64,000 nucleotides of DNA from Pseudomonas shirazensis (GCF_014268785.2 NZ_JABWRD020000001.1:1067001-1131000); one strand, 5' to 3'; numbered from the stretch's first letter, positions 6,465 through 15,991 are shown. Notes: generated by a model from the letters alone, not told the origin. A program made the numbers and translations.

Positions 6465-8789
6465 GTGATCCGCCTAACCCCCTCCTCTGCAAAGCTCCTG
6501 CCGCTGCTTCTACTGATGCTGTGCGCAGTCACTCTCACCTTTCTCTGGGGGCTGCATGCAACCCAGAAGAATGCTGCGCACCAAGAGGCGCTTGCGGCCA
6601 AGGCCGCCGAACATCTGAACCTGGCCAGCGTTGTCGCACAGAGCCTGCGCCAGTTGGTTGATCGTGCTCAGGCTGTGGGTCGCAGCACTCTGCAAGACGT
6701 GACGAAGCCGGCTCAGGATCGCCTCAGCCTGGTGAAGATCCTGGCCGCAGACCCGCTGCTTAAACGCATGAGCCTTTACGACAGCAACGGCGCACGGGTC
6801 TTTTCCAGTGATGCTGACGAACCGCAACGCCTGCCCAGTGAGTGGCTCGACCAACTGAAAACCCATGTGGCGCGCTACGGCTTGAAACCCTTCCTGGCAC
6901 AAGCGCTGCCCAATGCCAGCGACACGTCGGAGCGACCCGTGCCGTTTCTAGTGCCCCTGTCCAACCTGCCTGGGCGCCAGATCGACAGCGTACTGTTGGT
7001 GCATCTGGACATCGGCTACCTCGCGCTGCTGTTCCAGCACATCGATCTGGGCGCCAGTGGCTTCATGCGCTTGCTGCAGGATGACGGCCAGGAGCGCCTG
7101 CGTATCGATGGCAGCGGCGTGGTGGTGACCGGCGAGGCGCTGCTACCGGTGCCGCCAGCCACTGGCGCAGACGCCGGCAGCCTCACTCAATTCGCCGCGG
7201 ATGGCACCTATCAGAGCTTGTATCGGCGAGCCGCAGATCGTGGTTTCAGCGTTGTTGTCAGTCAACGCCACGAAGAAATCCTCAACCCGAGCACAGCCAA
7301 CTTCGCCCGCCAGTTCTGGCTGAACCTGTGCATGACCATCATGATCCTCGCCAGCCTGGCCTGGAGCCTGCGTTTACTGAGCAAGCGCCAGGAGGCGTTC
7401 AGCGCCCTGGAGCAGGCGCAGCAGGTCAACCAGGAACTGATCGAGCGCCTCGAAGAGGCCCATCGGCGCAGCAGCCACGCAGCGGCAACCGATCACCTCA
7501 GCGGCCTGCATAACCGTCGCCAGTTCGTCGAAGTAGCCAGCAAAACGCTGACCCGCCAGCGCGGCAAACGCCGTTTGAAGGCGATCCTGTTCATTGATAT
7601 GGACCGCTTCAAGTCAATCAACGACTCGCTCGGCCACCGCATCGGCGACCTGCTGTTGCAGGCCGTGGCCGGGCGCATTCAGCGCATGCTGGAAGACGGC
7701 GACGAGGCTTCGCGCTTCGGCGGTGACGAGTTCGTCGTGCTGCTCGCTGGCGAGCGCAGTGAAGACCAGCTCGACAACTGGGTGCGCGCTCTGGTCGAAA
7801 AGCTTTCGGCCACCTACGCGCTGGATGGCCAGGAGGTCAATACCAGCCCCAGCGTCGGCGTCAGCATCTGCCCGCGCGACGGCCAGGACATCGACGCGCT
7901 GATCCGCAACGCCGACGCCGCCATGTACTCGGCCAAGCAGGCGGGGCGCGCTCAGTATCGCTTTTTCGACCCGTCGCTGAACGTTAGCGACCTTCACGCG
8001 TTCAACCTTGAGCAGGCGTTTGGCAGTGCCCTGGCCGAGCGTCAGTTCGTTTTGCATTTCCAGCCGCAGATCCGGCTCGACAACCTGCAGGTGGTGGGTT
8101 ACGAGGCCCTGGTGCGCTGGGATCACCCAGAATTCGGCCTGCTCTACCCTGACCGCTTCATCGGCCTCGCCGAGCGCAGCGGCTTCATCGTCGCGCTGGG
8201 TTGGGAGGTGCTGCGCATGGCCTGTGAGGAACTGGCCAGCTGGACCGCACGCGATCCGCACACACGGATCGCCGTCAACGTCTCGGCGCTGCAGCTGCGC
8301 CAGGCCGATTTCAGCGAACGATTGTTGAATGAGCTGGACCAGCTCGGCATCGCTGCGCAGCGCCTGGAACTGGAGATTACCGAGACCACCGTGCTCGATC
8401 CGGAAGGCACTGCGGTCGATCACCTGCAGCGCCTGCGCGCCGCGGGTATCGGCATCAGCCTGGACGACTTCGGCAGTGGTTACGCCGGCTTCGCCCATCT
8501 GCACGCGCTGCCCCTGAGCAAGTTGAAGATTGACCGGGCACTGATCGCGCCGCTATGCAACAGCTACGATGACAGCCCGATCGTGTCCTCGACCATCATC
8601 CTGGCCAAACGCCTGGGCCTGGAGGTAGTTGCCGAGGGCGTCGAAACCCGCGAACAGGTGGTCTGCCTGAAGCTCGCCGGCTGCGACATCGCCCAGGGCT
8701 ACCACTTCAGTCGGCCGTTATCGCCTACGCAACTTCACGAGTATGCGCCCTTCAAGGCCATCGAAGAGCAGCTCTGCCTGGAGCACTGA
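6465..8789 (+). CDS. Membrane GGDEF-EAL cyclic di-GMP protein with extracytoplasmic sensor
   Basis: 774 residues from a GTG start at 6465. One membrane helix (about 10-30), a ~250-residue periplasmic sensor region, a second membrane helix near 285-305, a short coiled coil, then GGDEF (motif RFGGDEF) and EAL. In the EAL domain the EAL signature (YEALVRW), NVSA, EITE, DDFGSG, KIDR and AEGVET are all present, so phosphodiesterase activity is expected. The GGDEF motif is intact but lacks an RxxD inhibitory site (EDGD at that place). It is therefore potentially bifunctional. Ligand of the sensor unknown. Confidence 0.88.
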   Translation: MIRLTPSSAKLLPLLLLMLCAVTLTFLWGLHATQKNAAHQEALAAKAAEHLNLASVVAQSLRQLVDRAQAVGRSTLQDVTKPAQDRLSLVKILAADPLLKRMSLYDSNGARVFSSDADEPQRLPSEWLDQLKTHVARYGLKPFLAQALPNASDTSERPVPFLVPLSNLPGRQIDSVLLVHLDIGYLALLFQHIDLGASGFMRLLQDDGQERLRIDGSGVVVTGEALLPVPPATGADAGSLTQFAADGTYQSLYRRAADRGFSVVVSQRHEEILNPSTANFARQFWLNLCMTIMILASLAWSLRLLSKRQEAFSALEQAQQVNQELIERLEEAHRRSSHAAATDHLSGLHNRRQFVEVASKTLTRQRGKRRLKAILFIDMDRFKSINDSLGHRIGDLLLQAVAGRIQRMLEDGDEASRFGGDEFVVLLAGERSEDQLDNWVRALVEKLSATYALDGQEVNTSPSVGVSICPRDGQDIDALIRNADAAMYSAKQAGRAQYRFFDPSLNVSDLHAFNLEQAFGSALAERQFVLHFQPQIRLDNLQVVGYEALVRWDHPEFGLLYPDRFIGLAERSGFIVALGWEVLRMACEELASWTARDPHTRIAVNVSALQLRQADFSERLLNELDQLGIAAQRLELEITETTVLDPEGTAVDHLQRLRAAGIGISLDDFGSGYAGFAHLHALPLSKLKIDRALIAPLCNSYDDSPIVSSTIILAKRLGLEVVAEGVETREQVVCLKLAGCDIAQGYHFSRPLSPTQLHEYAPFKAIEEQLCLEH

Positions 8790-8827
8790 GGCTGTACTGA
8801 CGCTTGACCAGCCCCCACGTTGGTCAG

Positions 8828-8847
8828 CAGCCTGCGGCTGGTTTATT
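8828..8847 (+). terminator. Possible terminator after the GGDEF-EAL gene
   Basis: A short hairpin CAGCC-TGC-GGCTG followed by GTTTATT lies 38 nt after the stop. A larger TGACCA/TGGTCA pair (8805-8810, 8821-8826) precedes it. The stem is short and the T tract is broken. Confidence 0.35.
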
Positions 8848-8880
8848 GTGTGGGCTTCAGTTCACCACAATCCTGCCCCC

Positions 8881-9831
8881 ATGACCGACATCGAGCGCTA
8901 CGTCCGCGCCGCCACGCGTGACAATACCCGGCGCAGTTACCAGGCCGCCGTCGAGCATTTCGAGGTGCGCTGGGGCGGTTTTCTGCCGGCCACCGCCGAC
9001 AGTATCGCCCGCTACCTGGTCGAGCACGCTGAACAGCACGCGGTCAGTACGCTGCGCCTACGCCTGGCGGCCCTGAGCCAATGGCATATCAGTCAGGGCT
9101 TTCCCGATCCGACCAAGGCACCCTTGGTGCGGCAGGTCCTGCGCGGCATACGCACCTTGCACCCGGCGCCGGCCAAACAGGCCGCGCCGCTGTTGCTGCA
9201 ACATCTGCAGACCGCTGTCGCACGCTTTGAACAAGAAGCGCAGCTGGCGCGTGAACGAAATGACATGCCCGGCTTGTTACGTGCGCGCCGGGATGCGGCC
9301 TTGCTACTGCTCGGTTTTTGGCGTGGCTTGCGCGGCGATGAGTTGGCACGCCTGCGCGTCGAGCATATTCAGGCCCAGGCCGGTGTCGGCCTTACCCTGT
9401 ACCTGCCGCGCAGCAAAGGCGACCGCGAGGCACTTGGCGTACAGCACCGCACCCCGGCGCTGAAAGCGTTGTGCCCGGTGACGGCGTACCTGCAATGGCT
9501 GGAAGTGGCGGGCATTGCCCATGGCCCGGTGTTTCGCAAGCTCGATCGCTGGGGCAACCTGGGCCAGGCGCCACTGAACAGCAACAGCCTGATTGCCGTG
9601 CTGCGTGGCATGCTCGAACGCACCGGGGTGCCCGCCTCACTGTATAGCGGCCACTCATTGCGACGCGGTTTCGCCACCTGGGCCACAGCCAATGGCTGGG
9701 AGTTGAAGTCGTTGATGAGTTATATCGGCTGGAAGGACGCCAAATCCGCGCTGCGCTACATCGATGCAGCGCAGCGCTTTGGCGATCTGGCAGTCCTGCC
9801 CATTGCTCAGGAGCGCTTGCTCATTCCTTGA
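8881..9831 (+). CDS. Tyrosine recombinase / site-specific integrase
   Basis: 316 residues from the ATG at 8881. An N-terminal SAM-like core-binding domain (1-~95, starts with the RAATRDNTRRSY type pattern) is followed by a phage-integrase catalytic domain. The catalytic set is visible: Arg in RGLRGDELARL, Lys in RSKGDR, HSLRRGF (His-x-x-Arg), Trp in YIGWKD and Tyr in ALRYIDA. Such enzymes cut and join DNA through a tyrosine-DNA link. There is no excisionase, phage gene or tRNA next to it, and the stop overlaps the end of the convergent SDR-lactonase gene by 11 nt. It is a solitary recombinase; target sites not identified. Confidence 0.85.
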   Translation: MTDIERYVRAATRDNTRRSYQAAVEHFEVRWGGFLPATADSIARYLVEHAEQHAVSTLRLRLAALSQWHISQGFPDPTKAPLVRQVLRGIRTLHPAPAKQAAPLLLQHLQTAVARFEQEAQLARERNDMPGLLRARRDAALLLLGFWRGLRGDELARLRVEHIQAQAGVGLTLYLPRSKGDREALGVQHRTPALKALCPVTAYLQWLEVAGIAHGPVFRKLDRWGNLGQAPLNSNSLIAVLRGMLERTGVPASLYSGHSLRRGFATWATANGWELKSLMSYIGWKDAKSALRYIDAAQRFGDLAVLPIAQERLLIP

Positions 9832-11533
9832 ACGGATGGCGGGCAATCCCCGCCACTTCCGGGCGGATCATGTACAGGTCACCTGCATCCGGATAGTCGA
9901 GCAGCTGCGCCGGGGTCATGCCAAAGCGGGCGGTGGTGATGTACAGCGTGTCCAGCTCCGGGCCGCCAAAGCAGCAGCTGGTCGGCCGCGGCACCGGCAT
10001 TACCACCTGGTCGCTGAGGTGACCGTGGCGGTCATAACGCAGCAGGCAGCTGCCGTTGAACTGGCACATCCAGATGCCGCCTTCCTTATCTAGCGCAATG
10101 CCATCCGGGCGACCCAGCTCGGCCGGGGTTTCGGCAAACAGGCTGATCTCGCCCAGCACGCCACCGGCGAGATAATCAGCACGGTAGATCGAACGCGCCA
10201 CCGAATCGACGAAGAATAGCGTCTGGCCGTCTTGCGACCACGCCAAACCGTTGGGCAAGGACATCTCGCGATGGATCACTTCGGCATGCATTTCGTGATC
10301 GAAGCGGTACAGTGCGCCGGTCTTGCCGCTCGGGCCTTCGTCCATCAAACCGGTTACAAAATAGCCTTGGGGATCACAGGCGCCGTCGTTGAAGCGGTAG
10401 CTGGAGCGGTGATGCACGGGCGCCGAATACTGACGCACCTTGCCTTCGCCAAGGTCCAGCAGCGCAGCACTGGCATCCTCGGTGAAGATCAGATTGCCTT
10501 GGTCGGTCAGGGCCAGAGCGCCAATTTTCGCAGCGGATTCGTAAACCCGTTCGACATCGCCCTGCGGCGTCAGCCGGTTGATGCGGCCGCCGGAAATATC
10601 GACGAAATAGAGTAAGCCGCTGTGCGCATCCCAGACCGGGCTTTCACCAAGGTCGGCACGGGTACGGGCGACTTTGACTGGCGCGTAATGGCATTCCTTG
10701 ATGCGACTCCAGCGCTCGGCGACTTCGCTGAGGCTGGCGGCTTCTACCCGGGCCAGATCGCGAGGATAGCTGACGCCGCTGTTCTCGCAGAAGCGTGTAG
10801 CGGTGAACTGGCCGTTGCTGGCGCGCAGGATGTAGCCGGTGTCGCGGCACAGTTCACTGGCCAGGTAGAGCAGGCCTGGGGTCACCCATCCAGGCTTGAG
10901 GTCCTCACTGGGCTGGCTCACTCCCCACATGCGGGTCTTGGCCACAGGCGAAATCGCATTGACCAGGATGCCGTGGGCCAGGCCTTCCATGCTCAGCGCA
11001 TTCATGATCCCGACCTGGGCCATCTTGCCTGCGGCATAAGCCACTAGCCCAGGCTGGGCATAGCGCTGGTACATAGCGCGATCAGAGGTGGTCAGGACCA
11101 CCCGCGGCGCCGCCGAGCGCTTGAGGTGCTTCCAGGCGTGCTTGGCCAGCCACACCGGCGCATGCACGCTGATGCCCAGCGCACGCTCGAGAAACGCCTC
11201 CTCTTGCTCTTCGATGTCCTGATAGCCGACCCAGCCGGCGTTGTGAATCAGGATGTCGAGTTGGCCGAACTGCTCGATGGCAAGGTCGATCAACTGCTGG
11301 CAGCCGGCCTCATCGTCCAGGCGGCCAATGTGCGCAACCGCCTCGCCACCCTGGGCCTTGAGAGCCTGCAACGCTTCAGTTACCAGTGCCTGATCTTCGC
11401 CTTCGCCGGCGCGATCGGTGCCCAGGTCACTGATCACTACCCGTGCGCCCTGAGCCAGCAGTGCCTTGGCATAATCCAGGCCAAGCCCCTGGCCTGCACC
11501 GGTAATAATCGCGACTTTATTTGTGAATGGCAT
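9821..11533 (-). CDS. Fused SDR dehydrogenase / SMP-30 gluconolactonase
   Basis: 570 residues in two enzyme domains. Residues 1-~285 form an SDR oxidoreductase: TGAGQGLG (11-18), HNAG (97-100), Ser150, Tyr166 and Lys170 (YAAGK). Residues ~305-570 form an SMP-30/gluconolactonase beta-propeller with likely metal ligands in GESPVWD, RFNDGA, LPNGLA and RPDGIA. The order suggests oxidation of a cyclic sugar or hydroxyl substrate to a lactone and then lactone hydrolysis by one polypeptide, but the SDR part also resembles the 3-hydroxyacyl type. The ATG at 11533 was chosen because the SDR fold begins there. Probably controlled by the divergent LysR gene. Confidence 0.85.
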   Translation of the reverse strand: MPFTNKVAIITGAGQGLGLDYAKALLAQGARVVISDLGTDRAGEGEDQALVTEALQALKAQGGEAVAHIGRLDDEAGCQQLIDLAIEQFGQLDILIHNAGWVGYQDIEEQEEAFLERALGISVHAPVWLAKHAWKHLKRSAAPRVVLTTSDRAMYQRYAQPGLVAYAAGKMAQVGIMNALSMEGLAHGILVNAISPVAKTRMWGVSQPSEDLKPGWVTPGLLYLASELCRDTGYILRASNGQFTATRFCENSGVSYPRDLARVEAASLSEVAERWSRIKECHYAPVKVARTRADLGESPVWDAHSGLLYFVDISGGRINRLTPQGDVERVYESAAKIGALALTDQGNLIFTEDASAALLDLGEGKVRQYSAPVHHRSSYRFNDGACDPQGYFVTGLMDEGPSGKTGALYRFDHEMHAEVIHREMSLPNGLAWSQDGQTLFFVDSVARSIYRADYLAGGVLGEISLFAETPAELGRPDGIALDKEGGIWMCQFNGSCLLRYDRHGHLSDQVVMPVPRPTSCCFGGPELDTLYITTARFGMTPAQLLDYPDAGDLYMIRPEVAGIARHPFKE

Positions 11534-11611
11534 CGACGAATCCCCCCGATTCTCATCCACAAACGATAACAATAAAAAAATCAATGACTTAATACTAAAA
11601 GCATGCAACCT

Positions 11612-11630
11612 TGATATCTAATAGATATCA
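11612..11630. promoter_or_regulatory. 19-bp perfect palindrome, candidate LysR operator
   Basis: Half-site TGATATCTA (11612-11620), central A, and TAGATATCA (11622-11630). It contains the T-N11-A core expected of LysR-type binding sites and lies in the 267-bp space between the divergent SDR-lactonase and LysR genes. It would fit a site that controls both. Confidence 0.6.
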
Positions 11631-11800
11631 CCGGGACCCTGCAAGCGGATGGCTCCGCCCGGCCGGGTTACTCATATAGATAGCGCCAGTACTGGCGTCC
11701 AGGCTTCTGCGCCGCCCAAGCACACATTATGATGGCGCGCTTGCAGAGGGCCTGCGAGCCCACGCCCCTGCACCCGTTCGCCTCGATGAAGGAAAGTAGA

Positions 11801-12772
11801 ATGATCGAGACCCGTTTGCTCAGGCAGTTCATCGCCGTGGCTGAGGAGTTGCACTTTCACAAGGCAGCTATTCGTCTGCACATGGCGCAGCCGCCTTTGA
11901 GCCAAGCGATCAACCGCCTCGAGGACAAACTCGGCTTCAGCCTGTTTCTGCGCAACAAGCGTGGGGTCAAGCTGACCGCCGCTGGCATGGCATTTCTGGA
12001 AACCGCTTATCGCACCCTCAAGGAACTCGAGCAAGGCATCGAGTACGCCCGCAATGTCTCCGAGGGCGTGTGCGGCAAGCTGACCATCACGGCCATTTCG
12101 ATTGCCTACTACGAGTCGCTGCTGAACTCGCTGCGGCGCTTTCGCGAAAGCTACCCGAACGTGCGCCTGACCATTCGTGAAATGCCGTCGGCGTCCCAGG
12201 CCGCCGCCTTGTTGGCCGGCGAAGCCGACATCGCCTTCATGCGCAAGCTGCCACTGCCGCCAGATATCATCGAATCACGCCTGATTCTCAATGAACAGAT
12301 CGTGATGGCCTTGCCGGCCCATCACGAAAAGGCTCGTCACGCCAACGTCGACCTGCGCGAATTCGCCGAAGAAGACTTCGTATTCACCCCGCAGGCATTG
12401 GGTAATGGCTACTACAGCCAGCTGATGGCGCTGTGCGAGTCGGCAGGCTTCTATCCCAAGGTGGTACAGGAAGCGTCGCAGATCCACACCTTGATCGGCT
12501 TGGTGGCCTGTGGCTTCGGTGTGGCCCTGGTGCCTGAATCGATCGCCAACTCGACGCTGCGTGATCGGGTCCTGTTCCGCCCGATCAAGCCCATTGGCGA
12601 TCAGCCCAACGCCAGCATGGGCCTGTACATGAACTGGAGCAACCAGAACGCCTCGCCGGCGCTGGGCAGTTTCATTTCGATGCTCGACCTCGGCGCACCC
12701 AAGCGCTTCAGCGACACCCTCCTCGACCTCGCGGCCCAGGAAAGCATCCTCAAGCGCGACCTACACCGATAG
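11801..12772 (+). CDS. LysR-family transcriptional regulator
   Basis: 323 residues. The N-terminal winged helix-turn-helix is clear (LLRQFIAVAEELHFHKAA, then QPPLSQAINRLEDKLG), followed by the two-lobed co-inducer-binding domain. The AEELHF variant is common in regulators of aromatic or organic-acid catabolism. The ATG at 11801 has AAGGA 8 nt upstream. It is divergent from the SDR-lactonase gene, its most likely target, and its 3' end overlaps the end of the convergent asnB-like gene by 12 nt. A role in the adjoining biosynthetic operon is possible but not indicated by promoter position. Confidence 0.88.
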   Translation: MIETRLLRQFIAVAEELHFHKAAIRLHMAQPPLSQAINRLEDKLGFSLFLRNKRGVKLTAAGMAFLETAYRTLKELEQGIEYARNVSEGVCGKLTITAISIAYYESLLNSLRRFRESYPNVRLTIREMPSASQAAALLAGEADIAFMRKLPLPPDIIESRLILNEQIVMALPAHHEKARHANVDLREFAEEDFVFTPQALGNGYYSQLMALCESAGFYPKVVQEASQIHTLIGLVACGFGVALVPESIANSTLRDRVLFRPIKPIGDQPNASMGLYMNWSNQNASPALGSFISMLDLGAPKRFSDTLLDLAAQESILKRDLHR

Positions 12773-14596
12773 CTGGTTGTGCCGCAGCCAGGTATCCAGC
12801 GCCAGTGCTGTTTCCAGGTTGTTACGGCGCAGCTGCGAGTTGAAATAGCCCTCGGCGTGATCCAGTTGCGTGATCAGCTGAGCTCGATCGATGACCGCGA
12901 ACGCCGGGCTGTCGGCCGTTGCCAGCAGCTGCCGGGTGCGCTCGCGCAGAAAGCGCTCGTAGGCCAGGTTTGCCGAGGTCGGATAAGGGCTTTTCTTGCG
13001 CGCCAGTACGGCCGGTGGCAGTAGATCAGCCGTCGCCTGTTTGAGCAGCCACTTTTCCTCGCCTCCTCGACCTTTTATCGACCACGGCACGTTGTGCACG
13101 TACTCGACCAGCTCATGATCGGTATACGGCACACGCACCTCGAGGCTGGCGGCCATGCTCAAGCGGTCCTTGCGGTCGAGCAGGATCGGCAGCCAGTGGT
13201 GCAGGTGCAGGTGGCTGATCTCGCGCATGCGCCGCTCGACAGCGTCGTCGCCCGGCAGATGCTGCACTTGATCCAGTGCCTGGTGATAGGCGCTGTCCTG
13301 ATAGCCGGCAAAATCGCAGTGGCGGTTGAAGTCCGGGTTTATCAGTTCTGCCTGCAGCAGTTGCATCCGTGACAACCAAGGCATCCGCGCCGCAGCGATG
13401 GCCTGCGGATCGCGACACCAGGCATAACCGCCAAACACCTCGTCCGCGGCCTCGCCTGAGATGGCCACCGTCGAGTGGCCACGGATGGCTTTGAACAGCA
13501 GATACAGCGAGGTATCGACATCGCCAAAGGTCGCCGCTGAATCATTGGCCAGGTACACCGCCTGCCTCGCCTGATCGGCAACCAGCTCGCAGTTGTCGAT
13601 CAGGATGGTCTGGTGCTGGCTGCCGATATGCGCGGCGGCGGCCAGGGCATACGGCTCGTCGCGCTCCGGGCGGAAGGCATCGGCCTGGAACTGCTCGGCC
13701 TGGCCGACGAAATCCACCGAGAACGAATTGACCGTACCGCCCTGTTCGGCTTGCAACTTGCGCTGGGCCATCGCTGTGAGAATGGTCGAGTCAAGCCCGC
13801 CGGACAGCAACGAGCATACCGGTACGTCGGCATACAGCTGCTCGCCCAGCGCTTTACCCACCAGTTCGCGGGTGCGCTCAATGGTGCTTTGCAGGTCGTC
13901 TTGATGCTCACGTCGTTGCAACTGCCAATAGCGCTTGAGCTTGACCTGGCCGTTCGGCCGCCACGATAGCCGATGCCCCGGTGGCAGCTCACGAATGCCG
14001 CGCAGCGCCGTGCGCGAGCTGCCCCGCGACAAGCTCAGGGCATCGACCAGCCCCACCACGTCGAGCCGTTTGCTGAAATCCGGATGGGCCAGAATCGCCT
14101 TGATCTCCGAGCCGAACAGCAGGCCCTGGCCATGTTCGGCGTAGTACAGCGGCTTGACCCCGAGGCGATCGCGTACCAGCAGGAAGTGCCCGTCCCGCTC
14201 GTCGAACACGGCAAAGGCGAACATCCCCGACAGCTGCTCGCTGCAATGCTCACCCCATTCCAGGTACGCATGCAGCACCACTTCGGTGTCGCTGCGGGTC
14301 TGGAACTGATGCCCGGCCAGACGCAGCCGCTCGCGCAATTCGTTGTGGTTGTAGACCTCGCCGGTATACACCAGCGCCACTTGCTGGCCATTGCCGAAGC
14401 GGTAAGTCATCGGTTGTACGCCGCCAGCAAGGTCGATGATCGCCAACCGCCGGTGGCCGAGCAAGGCATGCCGGTGGCGCCAGCTGCCGCTGGCGTCCGG
14501 GCCGCGCAGGGCCAGGGTGGCGGTCATTGCCGCCAGCAGCGGCGCGTGTTGCTCCAGGTCGCGACTGAAGTCGACCCAGCCTGTAATTCCACACAT
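12761..14596 (-). CDS. asnB: Glutamine-hydrolysing asparagine synthetase-like amidotransferase
   Basis: 611 residues, full length for AsnB. The glutaminase nucleophile Cys2 (MCGITGW) starts an Ntn domain with ALRGPD and GEVYNH; the synthetase domain has the PPi-binding SLLSGGLDST motif. AsnB makes an amide from a carboxylate with ATP and glutamine. As the last gene of a seven-gene operon with a carrier protein, two ligases and an amidase, it may instead amidate the pathway product; relatives are used this way in secondary metabolism. Starts 12 nt after the amidase stop. An ordinary asparagine synthetase remains possible. Confidence 0.85.
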   Translation of the reverse strand: MCGITGWVDFSRDLEQHAPLLAAMTATLALRGPDASGSWRHRHALLGHRRLAIIDLAGGVQPMTYRFGNGQQVALVYTGEVYNHNELRERLRLAGHQFQTRSDTEVVLHAYLEWGEHCSEQLSGMFAFAVFDERDGHFLLVRDRLGVKPLYYAEHGQGLLFGSEIKAILAHPDFSKRLDVVGLVDALSLSRGSSRTALRGIRELPPGHRLSWRPNGQVKLKRYWQLQRREHQDDLQSTIERTRELVGKALGEQLYADVPVCSLLSGGLDSTILTAMAQRKLQAEQGGTVNSFSVDFVGQAEQFQADAFRPERDEPYALAAAAHIGSQHQTILIDNCELVADQARQAVYLANDSAATFGDVDTSLYLLFKAIRGHSTVAISGEAADEVFGGYAWCRDPQAIAAARMPWLSRMQLLQAELINPDFNRHCDFAGYQDSAYHQALDQVQHLPGDDAVERRMREISHLHLHHWLPILLDRKDRLSMAASLEVRVPYTDHELVEYVHNVPWSIKGRGGEEKWLLKQATADLLPPAVLARKKSPYPTSANLAYERFLRERTRQLLATADSPAFAVIDRAQLITQLDHAEGYFNSQLRRNNLETALALDTWLRHNQLSV

Positions 14597-14608
14597 GGTT
14601 GCCGCTCC

Positions 14609-15991
14609 TTATTGACCAGCCTCAGCGGCCGGCACCCGCCCGACCAGCGCTTGCAGGCGCTTGGCAATGTCCAGCAACTGCCGCTCGCTGTCGCGTCGGC
14701 CCATGATCTGCACCGACAGCGCCGCCTTGCCATCCGGGCTCAGGCATATCGGCACGGTGATGGCCGGAAGGCCGCTGAAGCTGGCCAGCGGGGTGAAGCT
14801 GATTTTCTGTGAATAGTCGCCGTCGGCAGGCGATGGGATGGTCGAGTCGCCGGGCTGCGGATCACGCCGGTCGAACGGCCGATTGGGGTCCATCGGGAAT
14901 ACCACGAAGTCCACCTGGGCGTTGTCGAACCAGCTGTCGATACCCGCTCGAACGCTGTCCATACGTTGCTGGATGGCGTTGTACTCTTCCTCGCTGACAC
15001 CGGCACCGACGGCCAGTGCGCTCTGCGTCGACCAGTGCAGTTCGCAGTCGAACACCTGCTGCCACGCCGCAGAGGCCAGCCACGCATCACGGGCGCAGAG
15101 TTGCCAGGCGTCGCCGCGGCACGCCCACAGTTCAGGCATGTCGACATCACTGTCGGCCATTTCAAGCTGCACCACGGCGCTGCGCGCCTGAGCAAGCATG
15201 GCGAGCATCTGCGCGCTGGTCAGGCCCGGTTCCTGCACATGGCTGAGGAAACCGACCCGGTACTGCTGCTTGAGCGGCAGCTGCTCGCCGAGCAGACCAT
15301 CGATGCCAAGCATCGGTAGCAGCAGGTCGAGGTCATCGGCGCTGCGCGCGACCCAGCCAAGGGCGTCCATGCGCGGAGACAGGGGGAATACGCCGGCCAG
15401 ATTCCCGGCCTTGTGCGTCATGCGCAAGCCGACCATGCCGCAGTGCGACGCAGGCCAGCGGACCGAGCCGAGCACATCGGTGCCCAGCGAGATATCACAC
15501 AGCCCCGCCGCCACCGACACCGCCGAACCGGTGCTCGAACCCGAAGGGTCGATGCTCGGGTACAGCGGGTTGCGGCAACCGCCACCAAAGGCGATGTTCA
15601 GTTCTGTGGTGGTTACCTTGCAGGTCAAGGCCACCCGTGGGTCCAGCCAGGTCAGTGCTTCGGCGCTGCGCGCTGGGTAGTGGCGGTAGCTGCGCAGGCC
15701 CAGTCGGGTCGGCAAACCCGCAACGTCGACGGTGTCCTTGACGCCCAGGCGGAACCACGGCGCCTCGGCCGGGCGGGTGCTGACCAGGCAACGGTAGTGG
15801 CCGTCGGCATGCACCGCCCATTGCTCATACTGCGCTGCCCAATCGGCGGCCAATGCTTGATTGGCCTGCAGTTGCGCATAGCGCTCACGCAGGGTCAGGG
15901 CCAGGTAATTCGGCACCTGTTGGCCAACTGCTGCGGGACCGCAGTTGGCCAGGTAGGCGTCGATAGCATTTTCGGTTTTAACGTATGACAT
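14609..15991 (-). CDS. Amidase signature family enzyme
   Basis: 460 residues. The Ser-cisSer-Lys triad is readable: Lys85 in LGVKDTVD, cis-Ser152 in SGSSTGSA and the nucleophile Ser176 in GTDVLGSVRWPA, spaced as in fatty acid amide hydrolase. The family hydrolyses amides, and some members transfer acyl groups to amines. The ATG at 15991 has AAGGA 8 nt upstream and overlaps the upstream ligase by 14 nt. Together with the next gene (amidotransferase) it may form, edit or release an amide in the pathway. Substrate unknown. Confidence 0.85.
   Translation of the reverse strand: MSYVKTENAIDAYLANCGPAAVGQQVPNYLALTLRERYAQLQANQALAADWAAQYEQWAVHADGHYRCLVSTRPAEAPWFRLGVKDTVDVAGLPTRLGLRSYRHYPARSAEALTWLDPRVALTCKVTTTELNIAFGGGCRNPLYPSIDPSGSSTGSAVSVAAGLCDISLGTDVLGSVRWPASHCGMVGLRMTHKAGNLAGVFPLSPRMDALGWVARSADDLDLLLPMLGIDGLLGEQLPLKQQYRVGFLSHVQEPGLTSAQMLAMLAQARSAVVQLEMADSDVDMPELWACRGDAWQLCARDAWLASAAWQQVFDCELHWSTQSALAVGAGVSEEEYNAIQQRMDSVRAGIDSWFDNAQVDFVVFPMDPNRPFDRRDPQPGDSTIPSPADGDYSQKISFTPLASFSGLPAITVPICLSPDGKAALSVQIMGRRDSERQLLDIAKRLQALVGRVPAAEAGQ

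Noticed and set aside
8881..12772. A complete genomic island bounded by the integrase
   Set aside because: No tRNA or direct repeat ends could be found by reading; only a solitary recombinase is supported.
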